A DNA stretch of 64,000 nt from Sphingomonas turrisvirgatae (GCF_001721295.1 NZ_MDDS01000007.1:1-64000), one strand, 5' to 3'. Positions 7,633-17,282 are shown, counted from the first letter of the stretch. Notes: generated from the sequence alone by a model not told the origin. Numbers and translations are program-made.

Positions 7633-10600
7633 ATGATCGCCCGTATCGTAACCTGGGCGGTCGAGAAGCGCTGGCTAGTCCTGCTCCTCACCGTCATCGT
7701 CGCCGCCATCGGCGCCTTTTCCCTCTACCGGCTACCGATCGACGCGGTGCCGGACATCACCAACAATCAGGTCCAGATCAACGTCCGCGCGCCTGCCCTC
7801 TCGCCCGAGCTGGTCGAGAAGCAGGTGTCGTTTCCAATCGAAACCGCGCTCGCCGGCACCCCCGGCCTGGAATATACGCGCTCGTTGAGCCGCAACGGCT
7901 TCGCGCAGATCACGGCGGTCTTTTCGGACGCGACGGACATCTATTTCGCCCGCCAGCAGGTGGGCGAGCGTCTGCGGGGCGTGCAAGAGAATCTGCCCGA
8001 CGGCGTGAACCCTGAAATGGGTCCGATCGCGACAGGCCTGGGCGAGGTGTACATGTACACCGTTCGTCTCGATCATCGCGAGGACGACAAGCACAAGCCC
8101 GGTGAACCGGGCCAACAGCCCGATGGCAGCTACATCACGCCAGAGGGCGAGCGACTGACGACCGAAGAGGACAAGGCGACCTACCTGCGCACCGCGCAGG
8201 ACTGGATCGTGACGCCGCTTCTGAAGACCACACCGGGCCTCGCCGGTGTCGACTCGATTGGCGGTTACGCCAAGCAGTTCCTCGTCGTGCCCGACGTGCA
8301 GAAGCTGGCCTCGCTCGGCATCACGCTGACGGACCTGGGAAATGCGCTGGAGCGCAATAACACCAGCGTCGGCGGTGGCTTCGTCAATCGCAATGGCGAA
8401 GGTCTGGCTGTTCGCTCGGATGCGCTCGTTCGCAATGCCAGCGAGTTGGCCAGGACCGTGATCGCGACACGTAACGGCGTGCCGATCACGGTCGAACAAG
8501 TTGCGACTGTGAAGACGGGTCAGGCGATCCGCATGGGTTCGGCATCGGAGAACGGTACCGAAGTCGTCGTCGGCACGGCGATCATGCGGATCGGCGAGAA
8601 CAGCCGCATCGTGTCGACCGCGGTCGCTGAGAAACTGAAGACGATCAACGCTTCGCTGCCTCCTGACGTCGTAATTCAGCCGGTGCTGAACCGCACCGAG
8701 CTGGTCAATTCGACGATCAAGACGGTCGCGAAAAACCTGTCCGAAGGCGCGGTGCTGGTCATCGTCGTGCTCTTCCTGCTGCTCGGCAACTTCCGTGCGG
8801 CCCTGATCGCGGCGTTGGTCATCCCGATCACCATGATGCTGACAGGCTTTGGTATGCTGCGCGCTGGGGTCTCGGCCAATCTGATGAGCCTTGGGGCTTT
8901 GGACTTCGGTCTGATCGTCGACGGCGCCGTCATCATTGTCGAAAACGCGCTGCGCCGGCTTGCCGAGCAACAGCATCATGAAGGCCGATTGCTCAGCGTC
9001 AAGGAACGGCTCGCGACCGTGGCAGCCGCTGCGCGTGAGATGATCCGTCCCTCTGTGTACGGGCAGGCAATCATCATCCTCGTCTACGTACCGCTGCTCA
9101 CGCTGACCGGCGTGGAGGGTAAAACGTTCGGACCGATGGCGCTGACCGTCATCATCGCGCTCGCCTTCGCCTTCATCCTCTCTCTCACCTTCGTGCCGGC
9201 GATGATTGCGATCTGGCTGTCGAAGAAGGTCGAGGAGAAGGACGGCCGCATCATCACGTGGCTGAAGAAGCGCTACGAACCCGGTCTCGACCGGGCCATG
9301 AAGCGCCCGACGCTGACGATCGGTGCGGGTGTGGGAAGCCTTGTGGTGGCGGCGCTTGCTTTCACTACGCTCGGCTCGGTGTTCCTGCCGCAGCTCGACG
9401 AAGGCGATTTGCTGATCCAGTCGCTCCGCATTCCGGCAACGTCGGTCCAGCAGAGCCAGGCGATGCAGGTGCCGATCGAGCGGATGATGTCGAAGCAGCC
9501 GGAGGTGCAATTCGTCTATTCCAAGACGGGCACCGCCGAGCTGGCGGCCGACCCGATGCCGCCGAACGCGACCGACATGTTCGTCATCCTGAAGCCGCGC
9601 AAGGATTGGCCGGATCCTGAGCTTCCCAAGGAGGAGCTGGTCAGCCGGATCGAGGGTAATCTCGCGAAGATTCCGGGAAATGCCTACGAGATCACCCAGC
9701 CCATCCAGATGCGCTTCAACGAGCTGATCGCCGGCGTGCGCGGCGACATCGCGGTGAAGGTGTTCGGGGACGACTTCAACCAGATGAACCGGACGGCCGA
9801 GCAAATCGCGGCGGTGCTGCGCAGAACGCAAGGCGCAGCGGACGTGAAGGTGGAGCAGACGACCGGTCTTCCCATGCTCGACATTCGCGTCAACCGCGAC
9901 GCGATGGCGCGGTTGGGCGTTACGGCTCAGGATGTGCAGGACACCGTGACTGCGACGATCGGCGGGCGAACATCGGGCCAGATCTTCGAGGGCGACCGTC
10001 GCTTCCCCGTGGTGATCCGCCTGTCGGAGGCGCAGCGTGCCGACATCGGCCTGCTCCAACAGGTGCAGGTGCCGGTGGCAGGCGGCGGCTATGTACCGCT
10101 GTCCAGCGTCGCCGAGATCAAGGTGGTCGATGGTCCGAACCAGATCAGCCGCGAGAACGGCAAGCGGCGCGTGGTGGTGCAAGCCAACGTGCGTGGCCGC
10201 GACGTCGGATCCGTCGTGGCGGATGCGCAGGCGGCGATCGGCAGCCAACTCCGGCTGCCTGCCGGCACCTATCTCGAATGGGGCGGCCAGTTCGAGAACC
10301 TCCAATCGGCAAGCGAACGGCTGAAGCTGGTCATTCCGGCTTGCTTCATCTTGATCCTGCTGCTCCTCTACGGGGCGTTGGGATCGGTCCGCGACGCCGC
10401 GATCGTGTTCACCGGCGTGCCTTTCGCGCTGGTGGGCGGCGTCCTGTTGCTGTTCCTGCGGGGCATGGACTTCTCGATCTCGGCGGCAGTGGGCTTCATC
10501 GCCCTCTCGGGCATCGCGGTCCTCAACGGCCTCGTCATGGTCAGCTCGATCCAAGATCTGATCCGATCAGGGATGAGCCGCGAGGAAGCCGCGCATGTTG

Positions 10601-10878
10601 GCGCGATGCAGCGTCTGCGACCCGTCATCATGACCGCGCTAGTCGCCAGCCTCGGCTTCGTGCCGATGGCGCTGGGCGAAGGCGCCGGCGCAGAGGTTCA
10701 AAAGCCTTTGGCGACGGTCGTCATCGGCGGTCTGATCTCGGCGACGCTTCTTACGCTGTTCGTGCTGCCGACACTCTATGCCCGGTTCGGGCAGAAAGTG
10801 ATCGAGAAACCCGAGCACTACAATGAGGAGCATGAAGGGGACGACCACGGTCAGACCTTCGTGAACAACTTGGCCTGA
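7633..10878 (+). CDS. czcA: CzcA-like heavy-metal RND efflux pump
   Basis: 1081 residues, normal for HME-RND proteins. The N-terminal signature (RLPIDAVPDITNNQVQI) and the proton-relay segment DFGLIVDGAVIIVEN (about residue 423) place it with Zn/Co/Cd pumps, not the Cu/Ag branch. Twelve membrane helices and two large periplasmic loops are apparent. It drives proton-coupled export of divalent cations from the periplasm or cytoplasm through CzcB and CzcC. It closes the operon and is followed at once by a strong hairpin. Confidence 0.93.
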   Translation: MIARIVTWAVEKRWLVLLLTVIVAAIGAFSLYRLPIDAVPDITNNQVQINVRAPALSPELVEKQVSFPIETALAGTPGLEYTRSLSRNGFAQITAVFSDATDIYFARQQVGERLRGVQENLPDGVNPEMGPIATGLGEVYMYTVRLDHREDDKHKPGEPGQQPDGSYITPEGERLTTEEDKATYLRTAQDWIVTPLLKTTPGLAGVDSIGGYAKQFLVVPDVQKLASLGITLTDLGNALERNNTSVGGGFVNRNGEGLAVRSDALVRNASELARTVIATRNGVPITVEQVATVKTGQAIRMGSASENGTEVVVGTAIMRIGENSRIVSTAVAEKLKTINASLPPDVVIQPVLNRTELVNSTIKTVAKNLSEGAVLVIVVLFLLLGNFRAALIAALVIPITMMLTGFGMLRAGVSANLMSLGALDFGLIVDGAVIIVENALRRLAEQQHHEGRLLSVKERLATVAAAAREMIRPSVYGQAIIILVYVPLLTLTGVEGKTFGPMALTVIIALAFAFILSLTFVPAMIAIWLSKKVEEKDGRIITWLKKRYEPGLDRAMKRPTLTIGAGVGSLVVAALAFTTLGSVFLPQLDEGDLLIQSLRIPATSVQQSQAMQVPIERMMSKQPEVQFVYSKTGTAELAADPMPPNATDMFVILKPRKDWPDPELPKEELVSRIEGNLAKIPGNAYEITQPIQMRFNELIAGVRGDIAVKVFGDDFNQMNRTAEQIAAVLRRTQGAADVKVEQTTGLPMLDIRVNRDAMARLGVTAQDVQDTVTATIGGRTSGQIFEGDRRFPVVIRLSEAQRADIGLLQQVQVPVAGGGYVPLSSVAEIKVVDGPNQISRENGKRRVVVQANVRGRDVGSVVADAQAAIGSQLRLPAGTYLEWGGQFENLQSASERLKLVIPACFILILLLLYGALGSVRDAAIVFTGVPFALVGGVLLLFLRGMDFSISAAVGFIALSGIAVLNGLVMVSSIQDLIRSGMSREEAAHVGAMQRLRPVIMTALVASLGFVPMALGEGAGAEVQKPLATVVIGGLISATLLTLFVLPTLYARFGQKVIEKPEHYNEEHEGDDHGQTFVNNLA

Positions 10879-10880
10879 TG

Positions 10881-10915
10881 GATGGGCGGGGCGATCCGCG
10901 ATCGCCCCGCCCATC
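10881..10915 (+). terminator. Strong hairpin after czcA
   Basis: A perfect 16-bp inverted repeat (10881-10896 and 10900-10915) with a 3-base loop starts two bases after the czcA stop. No long U-run follows, so it may act as an mRNA 3'-end stabiliser or partial terminator before the gene at 10932. Confidence 0.7.
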
Positions 10916-10931
10916 TCTGGGAGATGGGGAT

Positions 10932-11420
10932 ATGCCTCGCACCATAACCAGCTCGATGCTTCACGGCGGGCCACTGCGCATCTGGTCGGCACTCACCGAT
11001 CCGGATCATCGCCGGGCGTGGAGTCCGCTCGTATTTCTCGATGATCCGTCCCGGCTCGGCGACACAGAATGCACCTTTGCGATCCAGGGCATCACCCGGC
11101 CAATTCGGACGCCAGCACGGATTGATCGATTCGATAAACCGCACGCCTTCGCTTGGTCCTGCGGCATCCCCTATCTGTTCACGCTCGAAGAGCGGTACGA
11201 GCTGGCGGGGGACGATGGCGGCACCAGGCTAACGCATAGCTGCACGCTGCGCGGGGCGCTCTCCCTGCCGTTCGCGGCGATGATGTTGCGCCGCCTGCGA
11301 TCCCTGATGGTCGAATCTGACGATCGCCTCGCAACCTATCTCCGCTGGCGGGTAGGTCAGCCTGCCCGGGCTATCAATCGTCAGCGCGTCCCCTTCCGCT
11401 ACAGGAGGAAGGCGCGATGA
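10932..11420 (+). CDS. SRPBCC-family protein
   Basis: 162 residues from ATG 10932, inside a longer frame that begins at 10878 within the czcA end. The sequence follows the START/polyketide-cyclase-like fold: an N-terminal strand and helix (GGPLRIWSALTDPDHRRAW), a hydrophobic beta core (CTFAIQGITRPI) and a C-terminal helix with basic residues. Such proteins bind hydrophobic ligands; no catalytic residues stand out. Its stop overlaps the next start (ATGA), so it is coupled to the lipoprotein gene. Its link to metal resistance is unknown. Confidence 0.65.
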   Translation: MPRTITSSMLHGGPLRIWSALTDPDHRRAWSPLVFLDDPSRLGDTECTFAIQGITRPIRTPARIDRFDKPHAFAWSCGIPYLFTLEERYELAGDDGGTRLTHSCTLRGALSLPFAAMMLRRLRSLMVESDDRLATYLRWRVGQPARAINRQRVPFRYRRKAR

Positions 11421-11794
11421 TGATGCACTGTAAGCGGGTGCTGCCCGCCGTCATCCTCGTTGTCGGGCTCGCGGCGTGCTCGGAAAGAAAGCCGCCAGCC
11501 CCGCCAACGGAGCAGCAGATCCATTCGTCCGACAGCGCCGTGGCGACCGGGGAAATGGGGCGGCATAGATATCGCTGTTCCGACGGGGAACCACTGTTCG
11601 TCGATTACAAGGACGATGGCCTGCAAATCGATTTGCGGCGCTCCAACGGGGGACCGCCGATGATGCTGACCGCGCCAGCGCAGGGCCTGCAATATGTCGG
11701 CGAGACGGCCACCGCGACCTTCAAGGGGTCGCAACTCACGATCGTGGAAGGCGAAGGCCGCACGCGGACATGCGAGCGGGAGGGCGTCCAATGA
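11417..11794 (+). CDS. MliC-like lipoprotein
   Basis: 125 residues, with a lipoprotein signal (VILVVGLAACSE). A compact beta domain follows, beginning RYRCSDGEPLFVDY and closing with a cysteine (RTRTCER). This resembles the C-type lysozyme inhibitor (MliC) fold, which has paired cysteines and a Y-x-C-x-x-G start. AGGAGG precedes ATG 11417. A second lipoprotein of the same type lies at 13100. Inhibitor activity is inferred only from fold resemblance. Confidence 0.6.
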   Translation: MMMHCKRVLPAVILVVGLAACSERKPPAPPTEQQIHSSDSAVATGEMGRHRYRCSDGEPLFVDYKDDGLQIDLRRSNGGPPMMLTAPAQGLQYVGETATATFKGSQLTIVEGEGRTRTCEREGVQ

Positions 11795-11839
11795 ACCGTC
11801 CCGTCCTCCGACACATCGCACTGCAACGGGGGAGAAGCG

Positions 11840-12181
11840 ATGTCTGACACGTCGATCTCGAATGTGATGGCCATTCGTGCCGAGGTGATCGCGCGCAGCC
11901 GCGCCTTGCGCGAGGCGCAGCCGACGGCACCGCCGAGCGTCGCTCCGACAACTCCAGCCTCAAGCTTTGCCGACACGCTCAACGCCGTGGTCGCCAAGGT
12001 CAATGAGACCCAGGAGCAGGAGGATGTCGTCACCGAAGCATATGAGCGTGGCGAGACCACCGACATTGCGACCGTCGCGCTCATGCAGAGCCGCGCATCC
12101 ATAACTTTCGAGGCGACCCTGCAAGTCCGGAACAAGCTGCTGTCCGCTTATCGGGACATCATGAACATGCCGATCGGATGA
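11840..12181 (+). CDS. fliE: FliE-like flagellar hook-basal-body protein, orphan copy
   Basis: 113 residues. The C-terminal half has the FliE pattern: an amphipathic helix, a segment VALMQSRASITFEATLQVRNKLLSAY written here in parts (ALMQSRASITFEATLQ, VRNKLLSAYRDIMNM) and a short tail. FliE normally joins the MS ring to the proximal rod. No other flagellar or type III secretion gene is in the window. The N-terminus (MSDTSISNVMAIRAEVIARS) also fits FliE. GGGAG lies upstream of ATG 11840. It may be a stray copy or have been recruited for something else. Confidence 0.7.
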   Translation: MSDTSISNVMAIRAEVIARSRALREAQPTAPPSVAPTTPASSFADTLNAVVAKVNETQEQEDVVTEAYERGETTDIATVALMQSRASITFEATLQVRNKLLSAYRDIMNMPIG

Positions 12182-12212
12182 CGGTCGCAGGGAGAATTAA
12201 GGCGTAACTGAT

Positions 12213-13100
12213 ATGATTGTCGGCACGAGGCCACGATTTAGACAGATCATTATCGAGGTTTGGAAGCCCCTCACGATCCTGTTCGTGTGGGACGTGGCCG
12301 TGACGGCATTCCACATGATGACCCCGATCAAGGAACCGCCTTTGCCGACGGCGCTGTTCGGCACCGCGATCGCGCTGTTCATGGGGTTCCGGACCAACGC
12401 TGCTTATGCGCGCTGGTGGGAGGCGCGAACCCTTTGGGGCTCGCTGATTAATGCGTCGCGCAGCCTTGCCCGGATCACGCGCAGCCTGACCAGGGGCGAA
12501 CCCCAAGGCAGTGAGATGCGGGACGATATCATCCTGCACCAGATCGCCTTTGCGCACTCGATGCGCTGCCAGCTCCGTCGACAGTCGCCCTATGAAGAGA
12601 TTGCCCGGGTCGCCGGCTCTGACGTCGCCGACAGGGCGCTCGCTCGCACAAACCCTGCCAACGCGCTCTTGGAGGACATATCGTGCATCTACTCCGACGC
12701 GCTCGCGGAAGGGCGGATCAACGCCATCCAGCAAGCGACTGTCGAGCGCGTCCTGATCGACATCGCCAATGCGCAGGGCGGCATGGAGCGGATCAAGAAC
12801 ACGCCGCTGCCCAATGGCTTTCGGTTCTTCCCGAACCTCTTTACGCGCGTGTTCTGCATCCTGCTCCCGATCGCGCTCGTCGAATCCTTGGGCCTCGCCA
12901 CGCCGATCGGATCGACGCTGATCGGACTCGTCTTCCTCGCGGTGCTGAGCATCGGCGAAGATCTGACCGATCCGTTCGCTAACAGCGTCCACGATGTCCC
13001 ACTCACGGCCATGTGCCGCACGATCGAGATCGACCTTCTCCAGACGGCGGGGTTGCCAGCCCCTGAGCCGCTGACTCCCGATCACGGCGTACTGTGGTGA
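12213..13100 (+). CDS. Bestrophin-like (UPF0187) membrane channel protein
   Basis: 295 residues. The hallmark FMGFRTNAAYARWWEARTLW (about residues 50-69) is the bestrophin/YneE signature. About four membrane segments are split by a long helical cytoplasmic region, and the C-terminal part carries the acidic motif EDLTDPFANS. Bacterial members form pentameric ion channels. The stop overlaps the start of the next lipoprotein. Its role in this island is unknown. Confidence 0.85.
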   Translation: MIVGTRPRFRQIIIEVWKPLTILFVWDVAVTAFHMMTPIKEPPLPTALFGTAIALFMGFRTNAAYARWWEARTLWGSLINASRSLARITRSLTRGEPQGSEMRDDIILHQIAFAHSMRCQLRRQSPYEEIARVAGSDVADRALARTNPANALLEDISCIYSDALAEGRINAIQQATVERVLIDIANAQGGMERIKNTPLPNGFRFFPNLFTRVFCILLPIALVESLGLATPIGSTLIGLVFLAVLSIGEDLTDPFANSVHDVPLTAMCRTIEIDLLQTAGLPAPEPLTPDHGVLW

Positions 13101-13489
13101 TGGGTGTGCGCGCCTTGCTGCATCTGCCCGGCCTGACGATCGCGCGCGCTGGCGTCGTTCTCGTGACCGGCGTGGTTGTAGGGGCGTGCAACCCGGCCCC
13201 GAGCGAACCCGCCGAACCAGCTCACGATAAGCGGCTGACGCCAAGGCTGATCGCGCAACGCATCATGTATTGCGACGACGGCACCCGCGCCGATGTCGAC
13301 TTCATCGACGACGGCTTGAAGATGGCCGTCACCTGGCTGCCGAAGGGCAGGACCGAAATCCTGCGCGCGCAGCGAACTGGCGACGAGTTTCGCGGCGACC
13401 AGTCGCGGGCCATCGTGGCGGGCGGGGCGATCGCCTTCATGCGGCGCGGAAAGATCCACGTCTGTCACCGAACCCCGGAGGGATCATAG
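13100..13489 (+). CDS. Small lipoprotein, MliC-like
   Basis: 129 residues from ATG 13100, overlapping the bestrophin stop. A hydrophobic signal ends in a lipobox-like VVVGACNP. The mature domain starts with IMYCDDGTRADVDFIDDG and ends KIHVCHRTPEGS, so two cysteines bracket a small beta domain as in the gene at 11417. This suggests two diverged paralogues around fliE and the bestrophin gene. The function is not established. Confidence 0.6.
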   Translation: MGVRALLHLPGLTIARAGVVLVTGVVVGACNPAPSEPAEPAHDKRLTPRLIAQRIMYCDDGTRADVDFIDDGLKMAVTWLPKGRTEILRAQRTGDEFRGDQSRAIVAGGAIAFMRRGKIHVCHRTPEGS

Positions 13490-13492
13490 GAT

Positions 13493-14179
13493 ATGCAGGC
13501 ACTGCTCTACACGCTTGCGCCTGTGCTGGCGGTCGTGCTCGGCGCGATCATCGCGAGCCGCACCAAGTTGAAACCCAACCTAGTGGCGGGCCTCCAGCAT
13601 CTCGCGGCAGGCGTCGTGTTCGCGGCTGCCGCGACCGAGATACTTCCCCAGGTCAAGCATGAGGCATCGCCCAGCGCGACGTTGATCGGCGGGGCGGCGG
13701 GCGTCGCGACGATGCTGGGGCTCAAGGCATTCGAGGCCCGCTTCAAAGGGCCGATGGCGCTGCTCGCGGCGATCGGCATCGACATCCTGGTCGATGGCCT
13801 GGTGCTCGGTCTCGCCTTCGTGGCGGGCGAGAAGGCAGGTTTCCTGCTGACGATCGCGCTCACGCTGGAAGTATTGTTCCTGGGACTGACGCTGACCGAC
13901 GAGTTGGCGGAAACCTATCGCTCGCGCCTGCGCATCATCGTGATCGTCTCGGCGTTGGCGCTGCTGCTGCCGATCGGCGCGCTGGCGGCTGTACCCGTCG
14001 CCACGCTGTCGCCGGTGATGGTCGCCGGCTTCCTCAGCTTCGGGCTGATGGCGCTGCTCTATCTCGTTACGGAGGAGCTGCTGGTCGAGGCGCACGAGAA
14101 GCCCGACACCCCGCTCATCAGCTCGATGTTCTTTGTGGGGTTCTTGGCCCTGCTGACGCTTGAGGAGATCATGGGATGA
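13493..14179 (+). CDS. ZIP-family metal transporter
   Basis: 228 residues with about eight membrane segments. TM4-like HLAAGVVFAAAATEILPQV and TM5-like IDILVDGLVLGLAF carry the polar residues of the ZIP binuclear site, although the usual HN of TM4 is not complete. ZIP proteins move Zn, Fe or other divalent cations into the cytoplasm, though some bacterial members may work in other directions. It is the first gene of a tight operon with a CDF, a P1B ATPase and a HAD phosphatase (ATGA overlap to the CDF). Confidence 0.82.
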   Translation: MQALLYTLAPVLAVVLGAIIASRTKLKPNLVAGLQHLAAGVVFAAAATEILPQVKHEASPSATLIGGAAGVATMLGLKAFEARFKGPMALLAAIGIDILVDGLVLGLAFVAGEKAGFLLTIALTLEVLFLGLTLTDELAETYRSRLRIIVIVSALALLLPIGALAAVPVATLSPVMVAGFLSFGLMALLYLVTEELLVEAHEKPDTPLISSMFFVGFLALLTLEEIMG

Positions 14180-14784
14180 TCCCGAGCAACGACAACAAGG
14201 GCGGAGAGGAGCGCCGCACCCTCTGGATCGTCCTGCTGCTGAACGCGGCGATCGCGGTGGGCTTCTTCATCTCGGGCTTCTTCGCGGACTCGAGCGCGCT
14301 GATCGCCAACGGCGTCGACAATCTGTCGGACACCGCCGTGTATGCACTGAGCCTCGTAGCGCTCACCCGGGGCCAGACATGGAAGACACGCGCCGCGATG
14401 GCGTCGGGCGTCATGTTGCTGATCTTCGCGGGCGGCATCCTGATCGACGTTGGCCGACGCTACCTTCAAGGCAGCGACCCGATCGGGCCGACCATGATGG
14501 TCATGTCGGCGATCGCCGGCGTCGTGAACTACCTCTGCCTGCGGCTGCTCCAGCGCCTCAAGGATCCGGACGTCAATCTCCGGGCCGCCACCACCTTCAG
14601 CTTCAACGACTTCATTTCCAACGGCGGCATCCTGATCGCCGGCGTCCTGGTATTGTGGCTGGGCACCAACTGGCCGGACCTGCTGGTCGGCTTCGCTACC
14701 GCCATCATCGCCATCAAGGGCGGTGTCGAAATCCTGCGCGACGCACGCGCCGAAACCAAGAAAAGCGAAAGGAGGTCGTCATGA
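14176..14784 (+). CDS. CDF-like cation transporter
   Basis: 202 residues with six membrane segments. The motif ADSSALIANGVDNLSDTAVY contains the conserved aspartates of the CDF metal site, and TFSFNDFISNGGILIAG is the partner segment. The C-terminal cytoplasmic domain is missing, as in the other CDF proteins here. It overlaps both neighbours by 4 bases (ATGA). Likely proton-coupled export of divalent metal alongside the ATPase. Confidence 0.82.
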   Translation: MIPSNDNKGGEERRTLWIVLLLNAAIAVGFFISGFFADSSALIANGVDNLSDTAVYALSLVALTRGQTWKTRAAMASGVMLLIFAGGILIDVGRRYLQGSDPIGPTMMVMSAIAGVVNYLCLRLLQRLKDPDVNLRAATTFSFNDFISNGGILIAGVLVLWLGTNWPDLLVGFATAIIAIKGGVEILRDARAETKKSERRSS

Positions 14785-17282
14785 ACGACAAGCTCGAACT
14801 CGATATTCCAGTGCTGCTGCCGGACCTTCCTGACGCGGCCGATGCCTGCCTGGATCGTCTCGTATCGACCCTGTCGAAGCGCGAAGGCGTCGAGCGGGCG
14901 CATGTGATCTGCCTCGACGGCGACACGCCGGCGGCGTTGTGCATCCATTTCGACGCTGCCAAGCTGCCGCTGCCACGCTTGCGCGAGATGGTGCGCGCCG
15001 CAGGCGCCGAGATCACCGAACGTTACGGCCATGCGATCTGGCAGGTGACAGGTATCAATCACGAGCGCCGGGCGCGCACTGTCAGCGATGCACTGTGCGC
15101 CTTACCCGGCGTCGTCCAGGCAAACGCCAGCACCAGCGGCTCGGTTCGGGTCGAGTATGATCGCCGGGAGACCACCGAAGAGGAGGTCCGCGCCGCACTT
15201 CGCAAGCTCAAGGTCGGTGTGGGCAAGCGGGTCGCTGCCGATGAACATGCCGGCCATGACCACGGGCCGGGTGGCCACGGCGCGGGCGAGGAGAAGCACG
15301 GTCCTGGCGATGGCCACGACCATAGCCATGCCGAGTTTCTTGGCCCCAACACCGAGCTGATCTTCGCGCTCGCCTGCGGTGCTCTCCTGGGGGTCGGCTA
15401 TGCGATCGAGAGGCTGGTCACTGGTGCGCCGGACTGGCTGCCGACCGCCTGCTATATCGCGGCCTATTTCTTCGGCGGTTTCTTCACGCTGCGCGAGGCG
15501 ATCGACAATCTCCGGCTGAAGAAGTTCGAAATCGACACCTTGATGCTGGTGGCAGCCGCCGGCGCCGCTGCGCTGGGTGCATGGGCCGAAGGTGCGCTGC
15601 TGCTGTTCCTGTTCAGCCTCGGCCATGCGCTCGAGCATTATGCGATGGGCCGCGCCAAGAAGGCGATCGAGGCACTGGCGAAGCTCGCCCCGGAAACCGC
15701 GACCGTGCGCCGCAACGGGGAGACCAGCGAAATCCCGGTCGAACAGATGGTCGTCGGCGATATCGCCATCGTGCGCCCGAATGAGCGCCTGCCTGCCGAC
15801 GGCTTCGTCATCAAGGGCGCAAGCGCGATCAATCAGGCCCCGGTGACGGGTGAAAGCATTCCGGTCGACAAGGTGCCGGTCGCGGACGCTGCGGCGGCAC
15901 GCGCCAAGCCCGACGCGGTAGACGCGGAAAGCCGGGTCTTTGCCGGTACGATCAACGGCGGCGGTGCGATCGAGATCGAGGTGACGCGCCGTTCCAATGA
16001 AAGCGCGCTTGCCAAGGTCGTCAAGATGGTGAGCGAAGCGGAGACGCAAAAGTCGCCGACGCAGCGCTTCACCGACCGGTTCGAGCGGATCTTCGTGCCC
16101 GCCGTCCTGATCCTGTCGGTGCTTCTCCTGTTCGCTTGGGTCGTCGTCGACGAGCCGTTCCGCGACAGCTTCTACCGCGCGATGGCGGTGCTGGTGGCGG
16201 CAAGCCCCTGCGCGCTTGCGATCGCCACGCCGAGCGCGGTGCTATCGGGCGTCGCCCGCGCAGCGCGCGGCGGCGTGCTGGTGAAGGGCGGTGCGCCGCT
16301 CGAAAATCTCGGGTCGCTGAAGGCGATCGCCTTCGACAAGACGGGCACGCTGACCGAAGGTCGGCCGCGCATCACTGATGTCGTGCCGGTCGATGGCGCC
16401 GATGAAGGCGAGCTGCTCGCGCTGGCCGTGGCTGTCGAGGCGCTGAGCGATCATCCGCTGGCCCAAGCGATCGTCAAGGACGGTCGCGAACGTCTGGATG
16501 GGCGCGCCTTGCCCACTGCCGGCGATCTCAAGAGCCTGACCGGTCGCGGCGTCACCGCAAGCGTCGATGGCGAGACGGTGTGGATCGGCAAGGCCGAGAT
16601 GTTCGGAACGGAAGGTATTCCGACCCTTGGGCAGGGGGCGCAGGATGCGATTGCGCGCCTGCGCGAGAACGGGCGCACGACGATGGTGGTCCGCAAGGGG
16701 GATCGCGACCTGGGCGCGATCGGCCTGATGGACACGCCTCGCGAAGCTGCCAAGACCGCGTTGCGTCGGCTGCACGAGATGGGCGTGTCGCGGATGATAA
16801 TGATCTCCGGCGATCACCAGAAAGTCGCCGAAGCGATCGCCGACGAAGTCGGGATCGACGAAGCGTGGGGCGACCTCATGCCCGAAGACAAGGTTGCCGC
16901 GATCAAGAAGCTCGCCGGCGAAGACAAGGTCGCGATGGTGGGCGACGGCGTGAACGATGCGCCGGCGATGGCAAGCGCCACGGTCGGCATCGCGATGGGC
17001 GCGGCGGGGTCGGACGTGGCGCTGGAGACGGCCGACGTGGCGTTGATGGCCGACGATCTGGCGCACCTGCCGTTCGCGGTCGGCCTGAGCCGCCACACGC
17101 GCGGGATCATCCGACAGAACGTCTTCGTCAGCCTGGGCGTTGTCGCCTTCCTCGTGCCTGCCACCATCCTCGGCCTCGGCATCGGGCCAGCGGTGGCGGT
17201 CCATGAGGGTTCCACGCTGCTCGTCGTCATCAACGCGCTCAGGCTGCTCGCCTACCGCGATCCGGCGGGGAAGGCGGCATGA
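14781..17282 (+). CDS. P1B-4-type heavy-metal-translocating ATPase
   Basis: 833 residues from ATG 14781 (AGGAGG just upstream). Two N-terminal ferredoxin-like metal-binding regions lack the usual CXXC. A His-rich linker follows at about 154-184 (HAGHDHGPGGHG and further His clusters). The membrane metal motif is SPC (about residue 474), not CPC. The phosphorylation site is DKTGTLTEG (about 518) and the C-terminal motif HEGST (about 807). SPC plus HEGST marks the P1B-4 group (Co, Zn or Fe export), as opposed to CPC copper or Zn/Cd/Pb pumps. It overlaps genes on both sides. Confidence 0.9.
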   Translation: MNDKLELDIPVLLPDLPDAADACLDRLVSTLSKREGVERAHVICLDGDTPAALCIHFDAAKLPLPRLREMVRAAGAEITERYGHAIWQVTGINHERRARTVSDALCALPGVVQANASTSGSVRVEYDRRETTEEEVRAALRKLKVGVGKRVAADEHAGHDHGPGGHGAGEEKHGPGDGHDHSHAEFLGPNTELIFALACGALLGVGYAIERLVTGAPDWLPTACYIAAYFFGGFFTLREAIDNLRLKKFEIDTLMLVAAAGAAALGAWAEGALLLFLFSLGHALEHYAMGRAKKAIEALAKLAPETATVRRNGETSEIPVEQMVVGDIAIVRPNERLPADGFVIKGASAINQAPVTGESIPVDKVPVADAAAARAKPDAVDAESRVFAGTINGGGAIEIEVTRRSNESALAKVVKMVSEAETQKSPTQRFTDRFERIFVPAVLILSVLLLFAWVVVDEPFRDSFYRAMAVLVAASPCALAIATPSAVLSGVARAARGGVLVKGGAPLENLGSLKAIAFDKTGTLTEGRPRITDVVPVDGADEGELLALAVAVEALSDHPLAQAIVKDGRERLDGRALPTAGDLKSLTGRGVTASVDGETVWIGKAEMFGTEGIPTLGQGAQDAIARLRENGRTTMVVRKGDRDLGAIGLMDTPREAAKTALRRLHEMGVSRMIMISGDHQKVAEAIADEVGIDEAWGDLMPEDKVAAIKKLAGEDKVAMVGDGVNDAPAMASATVGIAMGAAGSDVALETADVALMADDLAHLPFAVGLSRHTRGIIRQNVFVSLGVVAFLVPATILGLGIGPAVAVHEGSTLLVVINALRLLAYRDPAGKAA

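Noticed and set aside
7732..10554. Very long minus-strand open frame opposite czcA
   Set aside because: It mirrors the czcA coding frame, is rich in Arg/His and has no domain; long antisense frames are common in high-GC genes.
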